From: Bog-532 sp963828445
Lineage (GTDB): Bacteria; Actinomycetota; Actinomycetes; Streptosporangiales; Streptosporangiaceae
DNA: 64,000 nucleotides
NCBI GenBank assembly: GCA_963828445.1
Contig: CAWHFP010000021.1
Coordinates: 62,001 to 126,000 of the forward strand
Direction of reading: 5' to 3'
Below are positions 1 through 8,996 of the stretch, piece by piece. Made by a program: the position numbers and the translations under genes. Numbering within the stretch: position 1 is the stretch's first letter; each line of letters begins with the position of its first letter. The notes beneath the pieces are model-generated. The model worked only from the letters and a program-made list of their open reading frames with translations, made no database searches and was not told where the DNA came from.

Positions 1-912
1 CCGGCCAGGGCCGCGCCAAGCAGGACGAAGCCGCCCAGGGCCACGGCGCGGTCGGGCTGCCACCAGATCAGGGCGGCGCCGACGGCGCCCAGGGCGCTGC
101 CCCAGCGGACCACGCGGACCATCGGCACCGGGCGCGGCAGCACGGCCAGCAGGATGCGGACCCCGGTCAGCGCGGCCCAGTAGCCGAAGGTGGCGATCCC
201 GGCCGCCGAGGCGGACAGGCCGAGGTGACCACGGCAGTAACTGGCCTCCCACTGGCCCGCGCCGACTTCCACTCCGGTGTAGACGAAGAAGATCAGCATG
301 CCCGCGATCACCGCGGCCGAGGACCGGCGCCGGGACCAGGCCTCACTCGGGTGAGGGCCGGGCCATGTGGTGCTGTTTCGGAGGGGTTGCTGGGAGCGGG
401 GGCGGGGCTCGGCGGAGGTCGCGGCGGCGCTGGCGGAGCCAGAAGGCGGCCATGACCACGTTGAACGCCGCCAGCGCGGCGTAGGCGGGCCGCCAGGAGC
501 CGGTGACGATGGCCGCCGTGACCAGCAGCGGGCCGATGGTGGTGCCCACGCCGTAGGCGGCGTGCAGCAGGTTCAGCAGGCGCGGCCGCCCGGCCAGGCC
601 GACCGCGGTGTTCAGGCCGCCGTCCATCATGCCGGCCGCCACCCCGACCAGCACGGTGACGCCCAGCACCAGCCACAGGCCGGGGGCGAGCGCGAAGGCG
701 ACCGCGCCGAGGGCGGCGCACAGGCCGGCCGCGGACAGCAGCGCGGGCACGCCCAGGCGCCGGATCAGCCGCCCCACGAACGCGGTCACGGCGACCGAGC
801 CGACCGTGGTGACCAGCAGGATCAGCCCGAGATCGGCGATGGGGGCGCCGAACGTGGCCCGCATCGCGGGCCAGGCCGGCCCGAGCATGCCGTCCGGCAG
901 GCCCAGCACCAC
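1..912 (-). CDS. MFS transporter, partial and frameshifted
   Basis: This is an inner-membrane major facilitator transporter of unknown substrate. The N-terminal half (912 to 343) holds several hydrophobic helices and an MFS-like start region with the motif GLPDGMLGPAWPAMR. After a stop near 343 the homology resumes one base out of frame, with further membrane segments such as AAVIAGMLIFFVYTGVEVG, and runs off the window edge. The frame is also open upstream of 912 to about 1015, so the true start is probably a little upstream. A single-base error near 340 would restore one reading frame. Type of transporter: confident; substrate: unknown. Confidence 0.7.
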
Positions 913-992
913 GAAGCTGGTCAGGGCCAGGACGTCAAAGCCGAGCCCCGCCCGGGCACGGGACCGGGCGGGGCTCTGGGTCGAAGGCGCGC

Positions 993-2098
993 TCAGGGGG
1001 CCGGGGGCCCAGCGTGAGCGTGCACGGGCGAGGGGCCGGGGTGGCCGTACGGGATGCTCTCCCAGTACGGGCTGGTCCCCCAGGCCGGGAAGGTCCAGAA
1101 GGCCAGGCTGCCGAAGGCCGGCTTGGCCATGGCCGCCACCTGCCGGGAAACGGTGCGCAGGTGCCCCACCAGGACCGGCTGGCGCCGGACGCGGGTGACC
1201 GGGCGGCGGTCAGCCGGGCGGGCCGGGAAGCAGGAGGGAGCGGTGCCGTCGGCCGTGGCCGGCTGGACCGAGGCCGTACGGGCCAGGGAGACCAGGCCCG
1301 CCGCGGTGACCAGGACGGCCAGGCCGACGCCGGCGCCGCTGAGCGCGGTCAGGCGGGTGGTCTCGCCCAGCAGCCCGACCCCGACGGCCAGGCTGGCCAT
1401 GGGGCTGACCACGGTGATGACGGGCAGCGAGATCATCGGGCAGCCCGCCTGGTAGGCGGTCTGGGTCAGCAGCAGGGAGACCGGGCCGCCGATGGCCAGC
1501 GCGTAGGTCGGCCAGGAGGTCAGCATCCCGCCCAGGCCGTGGCCGAGGCTGTGGGTGAAGGTCATGGTGACCACGGCGATGCAGGTGTCGGCCAGGCCCG
1601 CGCCCACGGCCAGCAGCAGCGCCCGGCGGCGGCCCCGGCTGAGCAGGCCAGCGCGGCGAACGGCAGCGCGATCACGCCCAGGCAGATGGCGGCCAGGCCG
1701 GCGTGCTGGGGCAGGCCCTGGGACTGCTCCAGGGTGGGTGAGGTCAGGCACACGAAGGAGCCGATGCCGGCCACCACCGCCATCACCGCGGCCCAGGTGG
1801 CCGCGCTCGGCCGGCGCCCGGAACGCAGGTGCACGGTGCCCACGCTGAACACCAGCGAGGAGGCCAGCAGCATCTGCACCACGGTCAGCGGGCCGGACTT
1901 CAGCGCGATGGCGTGGGTGGCGAAGCCCCCGAGCTCGCCGACGATGCCCAGCAGCCACCACGGCCGGCGCATGAGCAGCAGCAGCAGGCTCGGCCGGCCC
2001 GCCGTGTCGTCCGGCGCGGTGGCCGCCTGGTGCTGCTGGAGCGCGGCGCCCGTGCCGTAGAGCGCGGCCGCGGTCAGCGCCCACACGATCGCGATCAT
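993..2098 (-). CDS. DMT-family membrane transporter, frameshifted
   Basis: The protein begins MIAIVWALTAAALYGTGAAL and reads as a multi-helix drug/metabolite transporter-like membrane protein (EamA/NIPA-like). The first half lies in one frame (2098 to about 1640) and the second half, starting near ALLLAVGAGLADTCIAVV, in another, so one base is lost or gained near 1630-1645. The last 70 residues are Pro/Arg-rich and not membrane-like, so the true end may lie earlier. It abuts the MFS gene on the same strand and is divergent from the histidine kinase at 2354. Substrate not inferable. Confidence 0.65.
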
Positions 2099-2276
2099 CG
2101 CTCTCCCCCGTTCAGGCCATCAAGAACACCGTGCCGCGCGGCGGGTATTCCGCGCACCTTGATTTCGTCGTGGAATAGACCCCCGGTGGGGCCTGGATTC
2201 ATCGGTCGCTGCGGCATGAACAAGACGCTATTAACGGGCACCCGCCGCGCCAGGGGACTGTCACCCATCTTGCGGT

Positions 2277-2290
2277 GGGGGTTAACCCCC
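2277..2290. promoter_or_regulatory. perfect palindrome upstream of two-component genes
   Basis: GGGGG-TTAA-CCCCC is a perfect 14-base palindrome in the 255-base divergent gap between the DMT transporter (start 2098) and the histidine kinase (start 2354). It lies about 65 bases before the kinase start. It could be an operator or a small hairpin; no regulator is assigned. Confidence 0.3.
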
Positions 2291-2353
2291 CTTTTGATGC
2301 CAGGGCGGCCGGAAAATACCCAGGGGGCCGGCCGTCGTTTATCGTCGGTACCG

Positions 2354-3422
2354 TGAGCGTCGACGCCGAGCCAGGCCTGCCCAGGTACCCCGGGCGGCCG
2401 TATCCGCGCTGGCGGGCGTTCCTCCGGTTCGAGATCGCGTTCTCGGTGCTCATCGGCGGCGGCCTGGCCCTCGGCTGGTCCTGACCGGCGCGCACGGGCA
2501 CTTCTGGCCGGCCTGGGTGTGGTTCGGGCTCGGCGTCCCGCTCTGGTTCCAGGGCGCGATCATGTGGGGCCTGCGGGTGCCCAGGGGCCAGCGGTTCCTG
2601 GCCACCCACACCTCGGTGTCGTTCGCGCTCGCGGTCATGTTGCTGGTCATCTGGATGCTGGCCGGCTTCCACTACTTCTGGCCGGTGTGGCCGATCCTGG
2701 GCCTGGCCGTGCCGCTGGCCCTGCACTACTGGCTGGTCCGGGGCCAGTCCGGCGCGCGGGAGCAGGAACTGGCCGAGCGGGTCGACGTGCTGACCCGGAC
2801 CCGGCGGGGCGCGCTCGACATCCAGGCCACCGAGCTGCAGCGCATCGAGCGGGACCTGCACGACGGCGCCCAGGCCCGGCTGGTGTCGGTGGCCATGAGC
2901 CTCGGGCTGGCCGAGTCGCTGCTGGCCAGCAAGCCGGCTGAGCTGCCGGGGCTGCTGACCGAGGCCCGGTCGACCACGCTGGCCGCCCTGGACGACCTGC
3001 GCACGGTGATGCGCGGCATCCAGCCGCCGGTGCTGGCCGACCGGGGCCTGGAGGGCGCGATCCGGGCGCTGGCCCTGGACGTGGCGGTGCCGGTGGCGAT
3101 CGACGGCACCCTGCCCGGGCGGCCCCCGGTGCCGGTCGAGTCGGCGGTGTACTTCACCGCGGCCGAATGCCTGGCCAACGTGGTCAAGCACAGCGGGGCC
3201 TCGGCGGCCTGGATCGAACTGCGGCACGGCGCGGGCCTGCTGTCGGTCACGGTCGGCGACAATGGCCAGGGCGGTGCCCGCCTCGACGCCGGCACCGGGC
3301 TGCAGGGCGTGGCCCGGCGGCTGGAGTCGTTCGACGGCACGCTGGCCATGATCAGCCCGGCGGGCGGCCCGACCGCCGTCACGATGGAGGTGCCGTGCGA
3401 GTTGTCATCGCCGAAGACCTAG
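2354..3422 (+). CDS. NarL-type sensor histidine kinase, frameshifted
   Basis: Membrane sensor kinase that would phosphorylate the adjacent response regulator. A GTG start at 2354 gives a short cytoplasmic N-terminus and a first membrane segment. A stop at 2482-2484 interrupts it, and the next frame continues directly with three more hydrophobic segments. The HisKA_3 phosphoacceptor motif is IERDLHDGAQARL, with the His in DLHD. The ATP-binding region has the N-box ECLANVVKHS and the G-box DNGQGG. One base is missing near 2480; apart from that the kinase looks complete. It overlaps the response regulator start by 28 bases, the usual arrangement for a cognate pair. Confidence 0.8.
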
Positions 3423-4090
3423 CCCTGCTCCGGGACGGCCTGGCCCGGCTGCTGCGGGCCCACGACTTCGAGGTGGTGGCCGAGGTCGGCGACCCGGTGG
3501 CCGCTGGCCGCGGCGCTCGAAGAGCAGCAGCCGGTCGACGTGGTGATCATGGACGTCCGGATGCCGCCCACGTTCACCAACGAGGGCCTGGTGGCCGCGA
3601 TCGAGGCCCGGGCCAAGCGGCCCGGTCTGCCGGTGCTGGTGCTCAGCCAGTACGTCGAGCAGCTGTACGCCCGCGAGCTGATGCAGGACGGCACCGAGGG
3701 CGTCGGCTACCTGCTCAAGGACCGGGTGTCGGACGTGCTGGCGTTCGTGGACGCGGTTCGCCGGGTGGCGGCGGGCGGCACCGTGCTCGACCCCAAGGTG
3801 GTCGAGGTGCTGCTGTCCCAGCACGAGCGGCCGGGCGGCGCGGGCCGATGGGCCGGCTGACCGCCCGGGAGCGCGAGGTGATGGGGCTGATCGCCGAGGG
3901 GCGGTCCAACGCGGCCATCGCCGGGGCCATGTTCATCACCGGCAAGGCCGTGGACAAGCACATCAACAGCATCTTCATGAAGCTGGACCTGCCGCTGGAC
4001 GCCGACGACAACCGGCGGGTGCTGGCCGTGCTGCGCTACCTGCAGGACACGACGGGCGACCGACCGAAGAAAGGGGCCGACCTTGCCTGA
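3395..4090 (+). CDS. NarL/FixJ response regulator, two frameshifts
   Basis: Partner of the upstream kinase. The receiver domain starts VRVVIAEDLALLRDGL from a GTG inside the kinase end. It continues after a frameshift near 3505 with VVIMDVRMPP, the phosphoacceptor Asp region, then the conserved Lys segment GVGYLLKDRV. A second shift near 3840 returns to the original frame for the LuxR-type helix-turn-helix, with LTAREREVMGLIAEGRSNAA and the recognition segment VDKHINSIFMKL. Length after repair is about 230 residues, normal for the family. The stop overlaps the TTG start of the next gene by 8 bases. Target genes unknown. Confidence 0.8.
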   Translation: MRVVIAEDLALLRDGLARLLRAHDFEVVAEVGDPVAAGRGARRAAAGRRGDHGRPDAAHVHQRGPGGRDRGPGQAARSAGAGAQPVRRAAVRPRADAGRHRGRRLPAQGPGVGRAGVRGRGSPGGGGRHRARPQGGRGAAVPARAAGRRGPMGRLTAREREVMGLIAEGRSNAAIAGAMFITGKAVDKHINSIFMKLDLPLDADDNRRVLAVLRYLQDTTGDRPKKGADLA

Positions 4091-4956
4091 AAGCCCGTCG
4101 CTCGGGGTGACGTTCCGGCCGCAGTCACCACCGGAGGGCCTGCGGGCCGCGGTGCAGGCGGCGGACCGGGCCGGGATCGCCGAACTGTGGCTGTGGGAGG
4201 ACTGCTTCGCCGAGGGCGGCCTGACCACCGCGGCCGCCGCGCTGAGCTGCTCGAACCGGATCAAGGTGGGGGTGGGGCTGCTGCCGGTCCCGCTGCGCAA
4301 CCCGGCCCTGGCCGCCATGGAGATCGCCACCCTGGCCCGGCTGTGGCCGGGCGGTTGATGCCGGGCCTGGGGCACGGCGTGCAGCAGTGGATGGCGCAAA
4401 TTGGTGCGGCGGTGCCGTCGCCCATGACGTTGCTGCGCGAGTACACGGAGGCCGTCCGGGATCTGCTGCACGGCGGCACGGTGACGGCGGACGGCCGCTA
4501 CGTGCAACTGGACCAGGTGGAGCTGGACTGGCCACCCGAGCAGGTGCCGCCGGTGCTGGTGGGCGCGCGCGGGCCGCGGACGCTGCGGCTGGCCGGGGAG
4601 CTGGCCGACGGGGTCATCCTGGACGGCGTGGACACCGCGCGGGCCTCCGGGCGGCCCGGGAACTGCTGGCCGAGGGCCGGGCCGCGGCCGGCCGGGACGG
4701 GGCCATCCACGTGACCATGTTCACCGAGCTGGACGTGGCCGGCGAGCCGCTGGCGGAACGGCTGCTGGAACGGGCGGCGACGCTGGGCGAGGCCGGGGCG
4801 GACAGCGTGGTGTTCCACGGCACCGGCGAGCGGCCCGACCCGGGACCCTACATCGAGGCGCTGGCCGCCGAGCACCCGCTGACCGTGGCCGAGCATCCGG
4901 TCGGGTACTGCCCCGTCACGCCCGACGGCGGCGCAGCGGCACCTTATCCCGGATGA
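4083..4956 (+). CDS. LLM-class F420-dependent oxidoreductase, two frameshifts
   Basis: Luciferase-like TIM-barrel flavin/F420 oxidoreductase. The N-terminus (LGVTFRPQSPPEGLRAAVQA, then AELWLWEDCFAEGG) starts at a TTG overlapping the response regulator. After a stop at 4358 the next frame gives LMPGLGHGVQQWMAQIG and VPPVLVGARGPRTLRLAGEL, typical of the family. A further shift near 4655 gives the C-terminal part, with AGADSVVFHGTGERPD. All three blocks are collinear, so the gene is about 290 residues once two single-base errors are fixed. The substrate is unknown; F420 use is inferred from family and lineage only. Confidence 0.75.
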
Positions 4957-5162
4957 CCACCTGCCCGAGCCGCGGGTGGGTGAGCACGAAGTTCCGGGTC
5001 CGCGGCTGGTCCAAGACGGCGGCCCGCACGTCCCCCGCCGGAACTCACCACCAGATCGGCCGTGCCCAGCACACCCCGCCCCGGGCCCGGATGGCCAGCT
5101 GCCCGCCTCGGCCAGGTGGTACAGGCGCGGATACCCGCGACAAGCTGGTCCAACTGCACCAT
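4930..5162 (-). pseudogene. DUF7002-family remnant
   Basis: Read across frames, the minus strand gives MVQLDQLVAG, then LYHLAEAGSW, IRARG, LGTADLVV, and after a gap FVLTHPRLGQVVIRD. This resembles from memory the DUF7002 family, which begins with a LYHMAEAGTW-like segment and carries a VIRD motif. No single frame is open through it: at least two shifts and a short deletion are needed, and the C-terminus runs into the end of the LLM gene. I read it as a decayed and truncated copy. The family call rests on recalled motifs and needs a profile search. Confidence 0.4.
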
Positions 5163-5211
5163 GTGACTTTACGCGGGTGACATTCTGCGGGGCTGACCCG
5201 GTGCGGCCCGA

Positions 5212-5639
5212 TTACAACGTTATCCAGCCGGTCACGACGCTGGGACCGGCCGCCGAGCGGCAGCGCAGGCGGAACGGGCTGGCCGGGATGGGGCTGACCG
5301 GAAAGAGCCCACCTTATCCACGGGGATGAGCGCGGTCACGCCGGCCTGGGTCAGCACCTCGATCGTGCCCTCCCCGGTCGGCACCAGCTGGCCGAGCAGG
5401 GCGTCCTCGCCGACCTCCAGCTCGATGGTCAGGTGGGGTGAGGTGAAGGTCAGGGCCCGGATCGAGGCGGCCTCGGCCCGGACCCCGGCCGCGGCGGCCT
5501 GGTCCAGCTCGGAGTCGTAGGTGAGCTGGGCCAGTTCCGCGTCAATGCCCCGCCAGGCGAACGCGTTGCGGCCCGCCTTGGCTAAGCTGGGCGGCACTTC
5601 CCCGGTTCTCACGCATCTGTCCTGGAGCAGCGCCAGCAA
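5212..5639 (-). CDS. sigma-factor-associated conserved protein, frameshifted
   Basis: Actinobacterial protein of unknown function typically encoded directly after an ECF-type sigma factor. The body reads GEVPPSLAKAGRNAFAWRGI, then AELAQLTYDSEL, ALTFTSPHLTIELEV and GQLVPTGEGTIEV. After a single-base shift near 5320 it continues FPVSPIPASPFRLRC and SVVTGWITL to a TAA at 5212. In-frame sequence upstream of the TTG at 5639 (GDDELL) belongs to the protein, so the true start lies upstream and overlaps the sigma gene; it cannot be fixed because of the nearby frame disturbance. It may modulate the sigma factor; that is inference. Confidence 0.6.
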
Positions 5640-6257
5640 CTCGTCGTCGCCACATCCCAGGCATCCCAGCCGCCTCTGATCTGCGCCCGCTCCGGTCGGT
5701 GAACGCGGCCAGGGCCGGGTAGCGGCGCATCCGGTCCAGGCAACGGGCCCGCTGCGGGCCGATGCTGCCGATTTTGACCGACAGCTTGTCGCTGATCTGT
5801 TCGTACGACATTGGTGGGTCGCTGATCAGCAGAGACAGCAGCTCCCGGCAGCGATCGGGGAGCTGGAAGAACGCGGCCCGGACCGCGGCGTTCAGCTCCG
5901 CGGCCAGGATTTCCTGCTCAGTCAGGGGGGTTGACTGGCCCGGGTCGGCCGCCCGTCGGCGGGCAGTTCGGCGTGGTCGTGGCGGCTGGCCGTCCGCAGC
6001 ACCCGCAGGCATTCGCGCGCGGTGGTGGTGGCGATCCAGCCCGGCAGCGCCGCGGGCTGGCGGAGGCGGTCGAGCTGTTCCACCAGCAGCAGCCACACGG
6101 TCTGCGCCACGTCGTCGGTGTCCGACCGGTTCAGCTGGTAGCGCCGGCAGATCCCCCAGACCAGCGGGGCGTACCGATCCACGATCTCGTTCCAGGCAGC
6201 CTGATCACCATCCCGGGCCCGGGTGACCAGGGAAATGACGGCCGGGTCGTCGCGCAT
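5640..6257 (-). CDS. ECF-type RNA polymerase sigma factor, frameshifted
   Basis: Start ATG 6257 has a strong GGAGGA ribosome site. Region 2 reads LVWGICRRYQLNRSDTDDVA, then QTVWLLLVEQLDRLRQPAAL and PGWIATTTARECLRVLR. After a shift near 5935, region 4 follows with LPDRCRELLSLLISDPPMSY and EQISDKLSVKIGSIGPQRAR. These are the core- and promoter-binding parts of a sigma-70 ECF factor. No classical anti-sigma gene is adjacent. The 3' end is approximate because the reading frame runs on past the expected terminus near 5650. It is divergent from the CHAT fragment and is followed by its conserved partner gene. Confidence 0.75.
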
Positions 6258-6302
6258 CGAGGTCCTCCGCCGGCTCGCGGGAACGGGGCCTGCCCGCATC
6301 AT

Positions 6303-6550
6303 TCAGCTCCCAGCGGGCTTAGGCAAGGTGCCGGCCGGTCCAGACCGGGGGCCGGGCCGGTACAGCCGCAGGCCTGTCCACGGCTGCTCAGCCAGCGACC
6401 GCTCCAGGTCAGCCAGGGCCTCACGGGCCGAACGGTGGCCCGGTACCGTGCGGGCTGCGACCACTCCGCTCACCACTCCGGCCGCGAACGAGCACCCGCC
6501 CAGTTCGCGGTGCCGCTGAACTCGACGATGCGGTCAGGCCGTCCTCGGGC
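6303..6550 (-). pseudogene. C-terminal fragment of an S8 subtilase
   Basis: The minus strand reads DRIVEFSGTANWAGG, then after a single-base shift GCSFAAGVVSGVVAARTVPG and REALADLERSLAEQPWTGLR, ending at a TGA 46 bases before the sigma start. GCSFAAGVVSG matches the subtilase motif around the catalytic Ser (usually GTSFAAP.V.G). The Asp and His parts of the triad are absent, because upstream of about 6550 the sequence becomes a CHAT fragment on the opposite strand. It is therefore a truncated, inactive remnant. Confidence 0.5.
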
Positions 6551-6579
6551 CCGACCGCTACCTTGCCGGTCACGTACCG

Positions 6580-6755
6580 CGGAGACGGTGCCGCTGATGG
6601 TGGCGTTCCACCGCCGCCTGGCGGCAGGCATCCCGACGGTACCCGCGCTGGCCGCGGCCCAGGCCGAACTCGGGCGCGGCGACCCGGCCGCCATGGCCGC
6701 GGCGGTCCGATTCATCAGCATTGGCACCGCTCCCACCCACCAACCTTCGATATAG
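6580..6755 (+). pseudogene. C-terminal fragment of a CHAT-domain protease
   Basis: The plus strand reads TAETVPLMVAFHRRLAAGIP, then VPALAAAQAELGRGD and AAVRFISIG before a stop at 6755. This matches the terminal segment of caspase-like CHAT domains (pattern V.LM.AFHRRLAAG, ALA.AQ, F...G). The catalytic His and Cys regions should lie upstream but are missing: the sequence switches to the opposite-strand subtilase remnant near 6550-6580. I read this as the broken end of a former CHAT gene. Confidence 0.5.
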
Positions 6756-6830
6756 AAGGGAACCTGGGCATGACCGGCGGCGTCCAACCGACGATAACCG
6801 CCCAAAGGTGACGGCCCGGAGGAGACATTC

Positions 6831-7490
6831 GTGCGGAACGGCGTGCGCTGGCTGGGGGCCGTGCCCGCCTGCGCCCTGGTGCTGGCCGCGGTGGCCTGCG
6901 GGTCGCAGGGGGCGCCCACGGCGGCGGGCGGTTCCCCCGGAGCGTCCGCGTCGCCCGCACCGACCGCGTCGCCTTCGGTGTCACCGGCGGCGCCGTCGCC
7001 GGGGTCCTCGAGCGCGGCCGCAATTCCGGCCGCGGTCCTGGACGCGGTGACCAGCGGGTCATCGGCCCGGATCGACGTGGTGACGTCGCCGGGCTCGACG
7101 CTGGCGCACCCGGCGGCCAGTCAGGCCAGGGCGGTGCGGACCGCGTTGTCCCAGCTGCCGCGCGGCTCGAAGGTGCTCGGGCTGAGCCTGGCCCGGGTCA
7201 AGGGCTTCGGGTTCGGCACCGACAGGAGCCGCTCCCAGCTGGCCTGGCTGGTGTCGGTGGACCCGTACGGCGGTGCCTACGGAGCGGGCGGCCGGGCCTG
7301 CGGCCGGATCAGCTTCGACATCGAGTTCATCGACCCGGCCACCGGTCAGTGGCTCATGACCACGACGGGCCGGCAGCCGGACCTGCGGCCGGTGCCGCAA
7401 CTGGGGCCGACGCCCAGCCCGGTCCAGCCCAGCCCGAGTTGCGGCGGCCCGGCCCCGCGCATGCGCCTGGGCACCCCGGCCGCCTACTGA
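6831..7490 (+). CDS. secreted lipoprotein, unknown function
   Basis: GTG start at 6831 preceded by GGAGGAG. The signal peptide RNGVRWLGAVPACALVLAAV ends in a lipobox-like AVAC, so Cys24 would be lipidated. A Ser/Pro/Ala-rich linker follows to about residue 65. The folded part reads RIDVVTSPGSTLAHPAASQA and contains two Cys, possibly a disulfide, before a Pro-rich tail. I recognise no family. It stands alone between the protease remnants and the ArsR gene; its stop codon lies 3 bases before the palindrome at 7493. Confidence 0.7.
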   Translation: MRNGVRWLGAVPACALVLAAVACGSQGAPTAAGGSPGASASPAPTASPSVSPAAPSPGSSSAAAIPAAVLDAVTSGSSARIDVVTSPGSTLAHPAASQARAVRTALSQLPRGSKVLGLSLARVKGFGFGTDRSRSQLAWLVSVDPYGGAYGAGGRACGRISFDIEFIDPATGQWLMTTTGRQPDLRPVPQLGPTPSPVQPSPSCGGPAPRMRLGTPAAY

Positions 7491-7492
7491 AC

Positions 7493-7508
7493 TTCGACGG
7501 TCGTCGAA
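7493..7508. promoter_or_regulatory. inverted repeat, candidate ArsR operator
   Basis: TTCGAC-GGTC-GTCGAA is an inverted repeat with perfect 6-base arms, 25 bases before the ATG of the ArsR-type regulator. The position and symmetry fit autoregulation by a dimeric winged-helix protein. No binding data are implied. Confidence 0.45.
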
Positions 7509-7532
7509 ACGTCCGCTTCTTAGACTGGAGCC

Positions 7533-8288
7533 ATGAGCCAGGTTTCCACCGAACGCGCCTCCGGCGACAGCGACATCGCCGCGATCGGATCGCTGGTGGC
7601 GGACCGGGCGCGCTGCCGCATCCTGCTCGCGCTGGGCGACGGCCGGGCGCTGCCCGCCAGCCGGCTCGCGTCCGAGGCCGGGGTCAGCCCGGCCACGGCC
7701 AGCAGCCACCTGCGCAAGCTCACCGACGCGACCCTGCTGACCGTGGAGACGCACGGCCGGCACCGTTATTACCGGCTGGCCGGGCCGGACGTGGGCCGCC
7801 TGATCGAAGCCCTGCAGCAGGTGGCGCCGGCCACGCCGGTCCGGTCGCTGACGCAGGACACCAGGGCGCGGGCGCTGCGCGAGGCCCGGACCTGCTACGA
7901 CCACCTCGCGGGCCGGCTCGGGGTGGCCCTGATGGGAGTCATGCTCGACCGCGGCTACCTGTCCGGCGGCGACGGCCGGTACGACGTGGACCGGACCCCG
8001 GGCGACCACCGGGCCGGCTACGGGCACGAGGTCGACTACACGCTCACCGCGGCCGGGCAGGAGTTCCTGGCGGAATTCGGGGTGCAGATCCCGCCCAAGC
8101 GGCGGCTCATCCGGTACTGCGTGGACTGGAGCGAGCAGCGCCACCACCTGTCCGGGGCGCTCGGCCGGGGCCTGCTCGACCGGCTCATCGAACTGGGCTG
8201 GGTCCGGCGATCGGGCGGCAGCCGGGCCGTCAAGATCACCGAATCCGGCCAGGCCGGGCTGGACGAGGCGTTCGGGATCAGCGCTTAG
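7533..8288 (+). CDS. ArsR-family winged-helix regulator with long C-terminus
   Basis: The N-terminal winged helix spans about residues 18-90, with RARCRILLALGDGRALPASR and the recognition helix SPATASSHLRKL, typical of ArsR/SmtB proteins. No metal-binding Cys cluster is seen near it. At 251 residues it is about twice the usual ArsR length. The extra C-terminal half contains LIRYCVDWSEQRHHLSGALG and a second winged-helix-like stretch, as in ArsR proteins that sense small molecules. The inverted repeat at 7493-7508 suggests autoregulation. It overlaps the convergent downstream gene by 11 bases. Confidence 0.8.
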   Translation: MSQVSTERASGDSDIAAIGSLVADRARCRILLALGDGRALPASRLASEAGVSPATASSHLRKLTDATLLTVETHGRHRYYRLAGPDVGRLIEALQQVAPATPVRSLTQDTRARALREARTCYDHLAGRLGVALMGVMLDRGYLSGGDGRYDVDRTPGDHRAGYGHEVDYTLTAAGQEFLAEFGVQIPPKRRLIRYCVDWSEQRHHLSGALGRGLLDRLIELGWVRRSGGSRAVKITESGQAGLDEAFGISA

Positions 8289-8915
8289 CCGCGCCGTCGT
8301 CGATCTGCACCGGGTAGCCCGTCCGCAGGACGGCCACGGTGGACGGCGGCGTGATCACGGTCGCGGTGCCGGCCCGCGGGCGCGCGACCGGCGAGCCGTA
8401 GCCCTCGGTCGTCCACGGAACGACGGTGGCCCCCACCACCACGGCCGGGGCCTCGTCGAGGAGGACGAACGTGCCGTCAGGAAGGTCGGCCCAGGGCAGG
8501 TCATGCCAGCGGCGACGATGGGTGCCGGGCACGATCCGCTCCCGGTGCAACTGCGCGTTCATCTCCTTGGCGCTCGGGAGGTGGCCTGCGGCGCTTCTTG
8601 CTGTTATCAGTTCGGCGGCCCAGGCCTGCTGGTAGGCCCGGTAGTCGGCGTGGCGGCATCGGCGAAGGGGCGGTGCCCGGCCGCGAACGCGACCGCCTCG
8701 TCATGGAAGAACAGGTGCGTGTAGCGGTGCGGCAGCCACTGCTCCCGCCACCGGCCGCGGAAATCCAGGACGCAGGTGATCCACAAGTCGCTGGCGTGCG
8801 ACCGTACGATCTCGTGACCGGAGTGCAGGACGCCGCCGCGGTTGCCGGTCCACGCCCCGCGCAGCGGGATGGCCACGATTTCCCCCTGCGGGGTCACCCG
8901 GTTGCGCTCGGGCAT
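8278..8915 (-). CDS. conserved actinobacterial protein, frameshifted
   Basis: The first half, MPERNRVTPQGEIVAIPLRG with AWTGNRGGVLHSG and DLWITCVLDFRGRWREQWLP, runs to AGHRPFADA near 8660. After one base shift it continues DYRAYQQAWAAE and MNAQLHRERIVPGTHRRRWH, ending at 8278. I recall this as a common actinobacterial hypothetical protein whose homologues carry a GHRP-C-x-x-C segment where the frame breaks here. No enzymatic role is known to me. It contains a 29-base sequence that recurs at 30858. It is divergent from the acyl-CoA dehydrogenase at 8997. Confidence 0.65.
8592..8620. repeat. copy 1 of a 29-base dispersed repeat
   Basis: CGCTTCTTGCTGTTATCAG plus ten further bases match 30858-30886 at 27 of 29 positions, with 19 identical bases in a row. 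This copy lies inside a coding region on the minus strand (codons for ELITARSAA). Confidence 0.5.
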
Positions 8916-8936
8916 TGCGACACCCCCACGTGTTAC

Positions 8937-8956
8937 CTTTTAATCGCCGTTAGAAG
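8937..8956. promoter_or_regulatory. AT-rich dyad, candidate operator of the catabolic regulon
   Basis: CTTTTAATCGCCGTTAGAAG is a near-palindrome (CTTxTAA...TTAxAAG) 41 bases before the ATG of the first acyl-CoA dehydrogenase. It shares TTTTAATCG and the spacing of TTA with the dyad at 19698 in front of the acyl-CoA ligase. In DNA this rich in G+C such a shared AT-rich motif is conspicuous. A TetR-type repressor such as the one at 11405 could bind both. Confidence 0.5.
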
Positions 8957-8996
8957 ATCGCCGTCCCACCTTTGGCCGTCTTGATGGGAGCTGTTC

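Noticed and set aside
3395..4090. Programmed frameshift in the response regulator
   Set aside because: Two compensating shifts at unrelated sequences with no slippery heptamer; the same type of break occurs in many unrelated genes.
7059..8147. Long minus-strand frame opposite the lipoprotein and ArsR genes
   Set aside because: Low-complexity Arg/Pro/Gly composition; plus-strand genes have clear motifs and ribosome sites.
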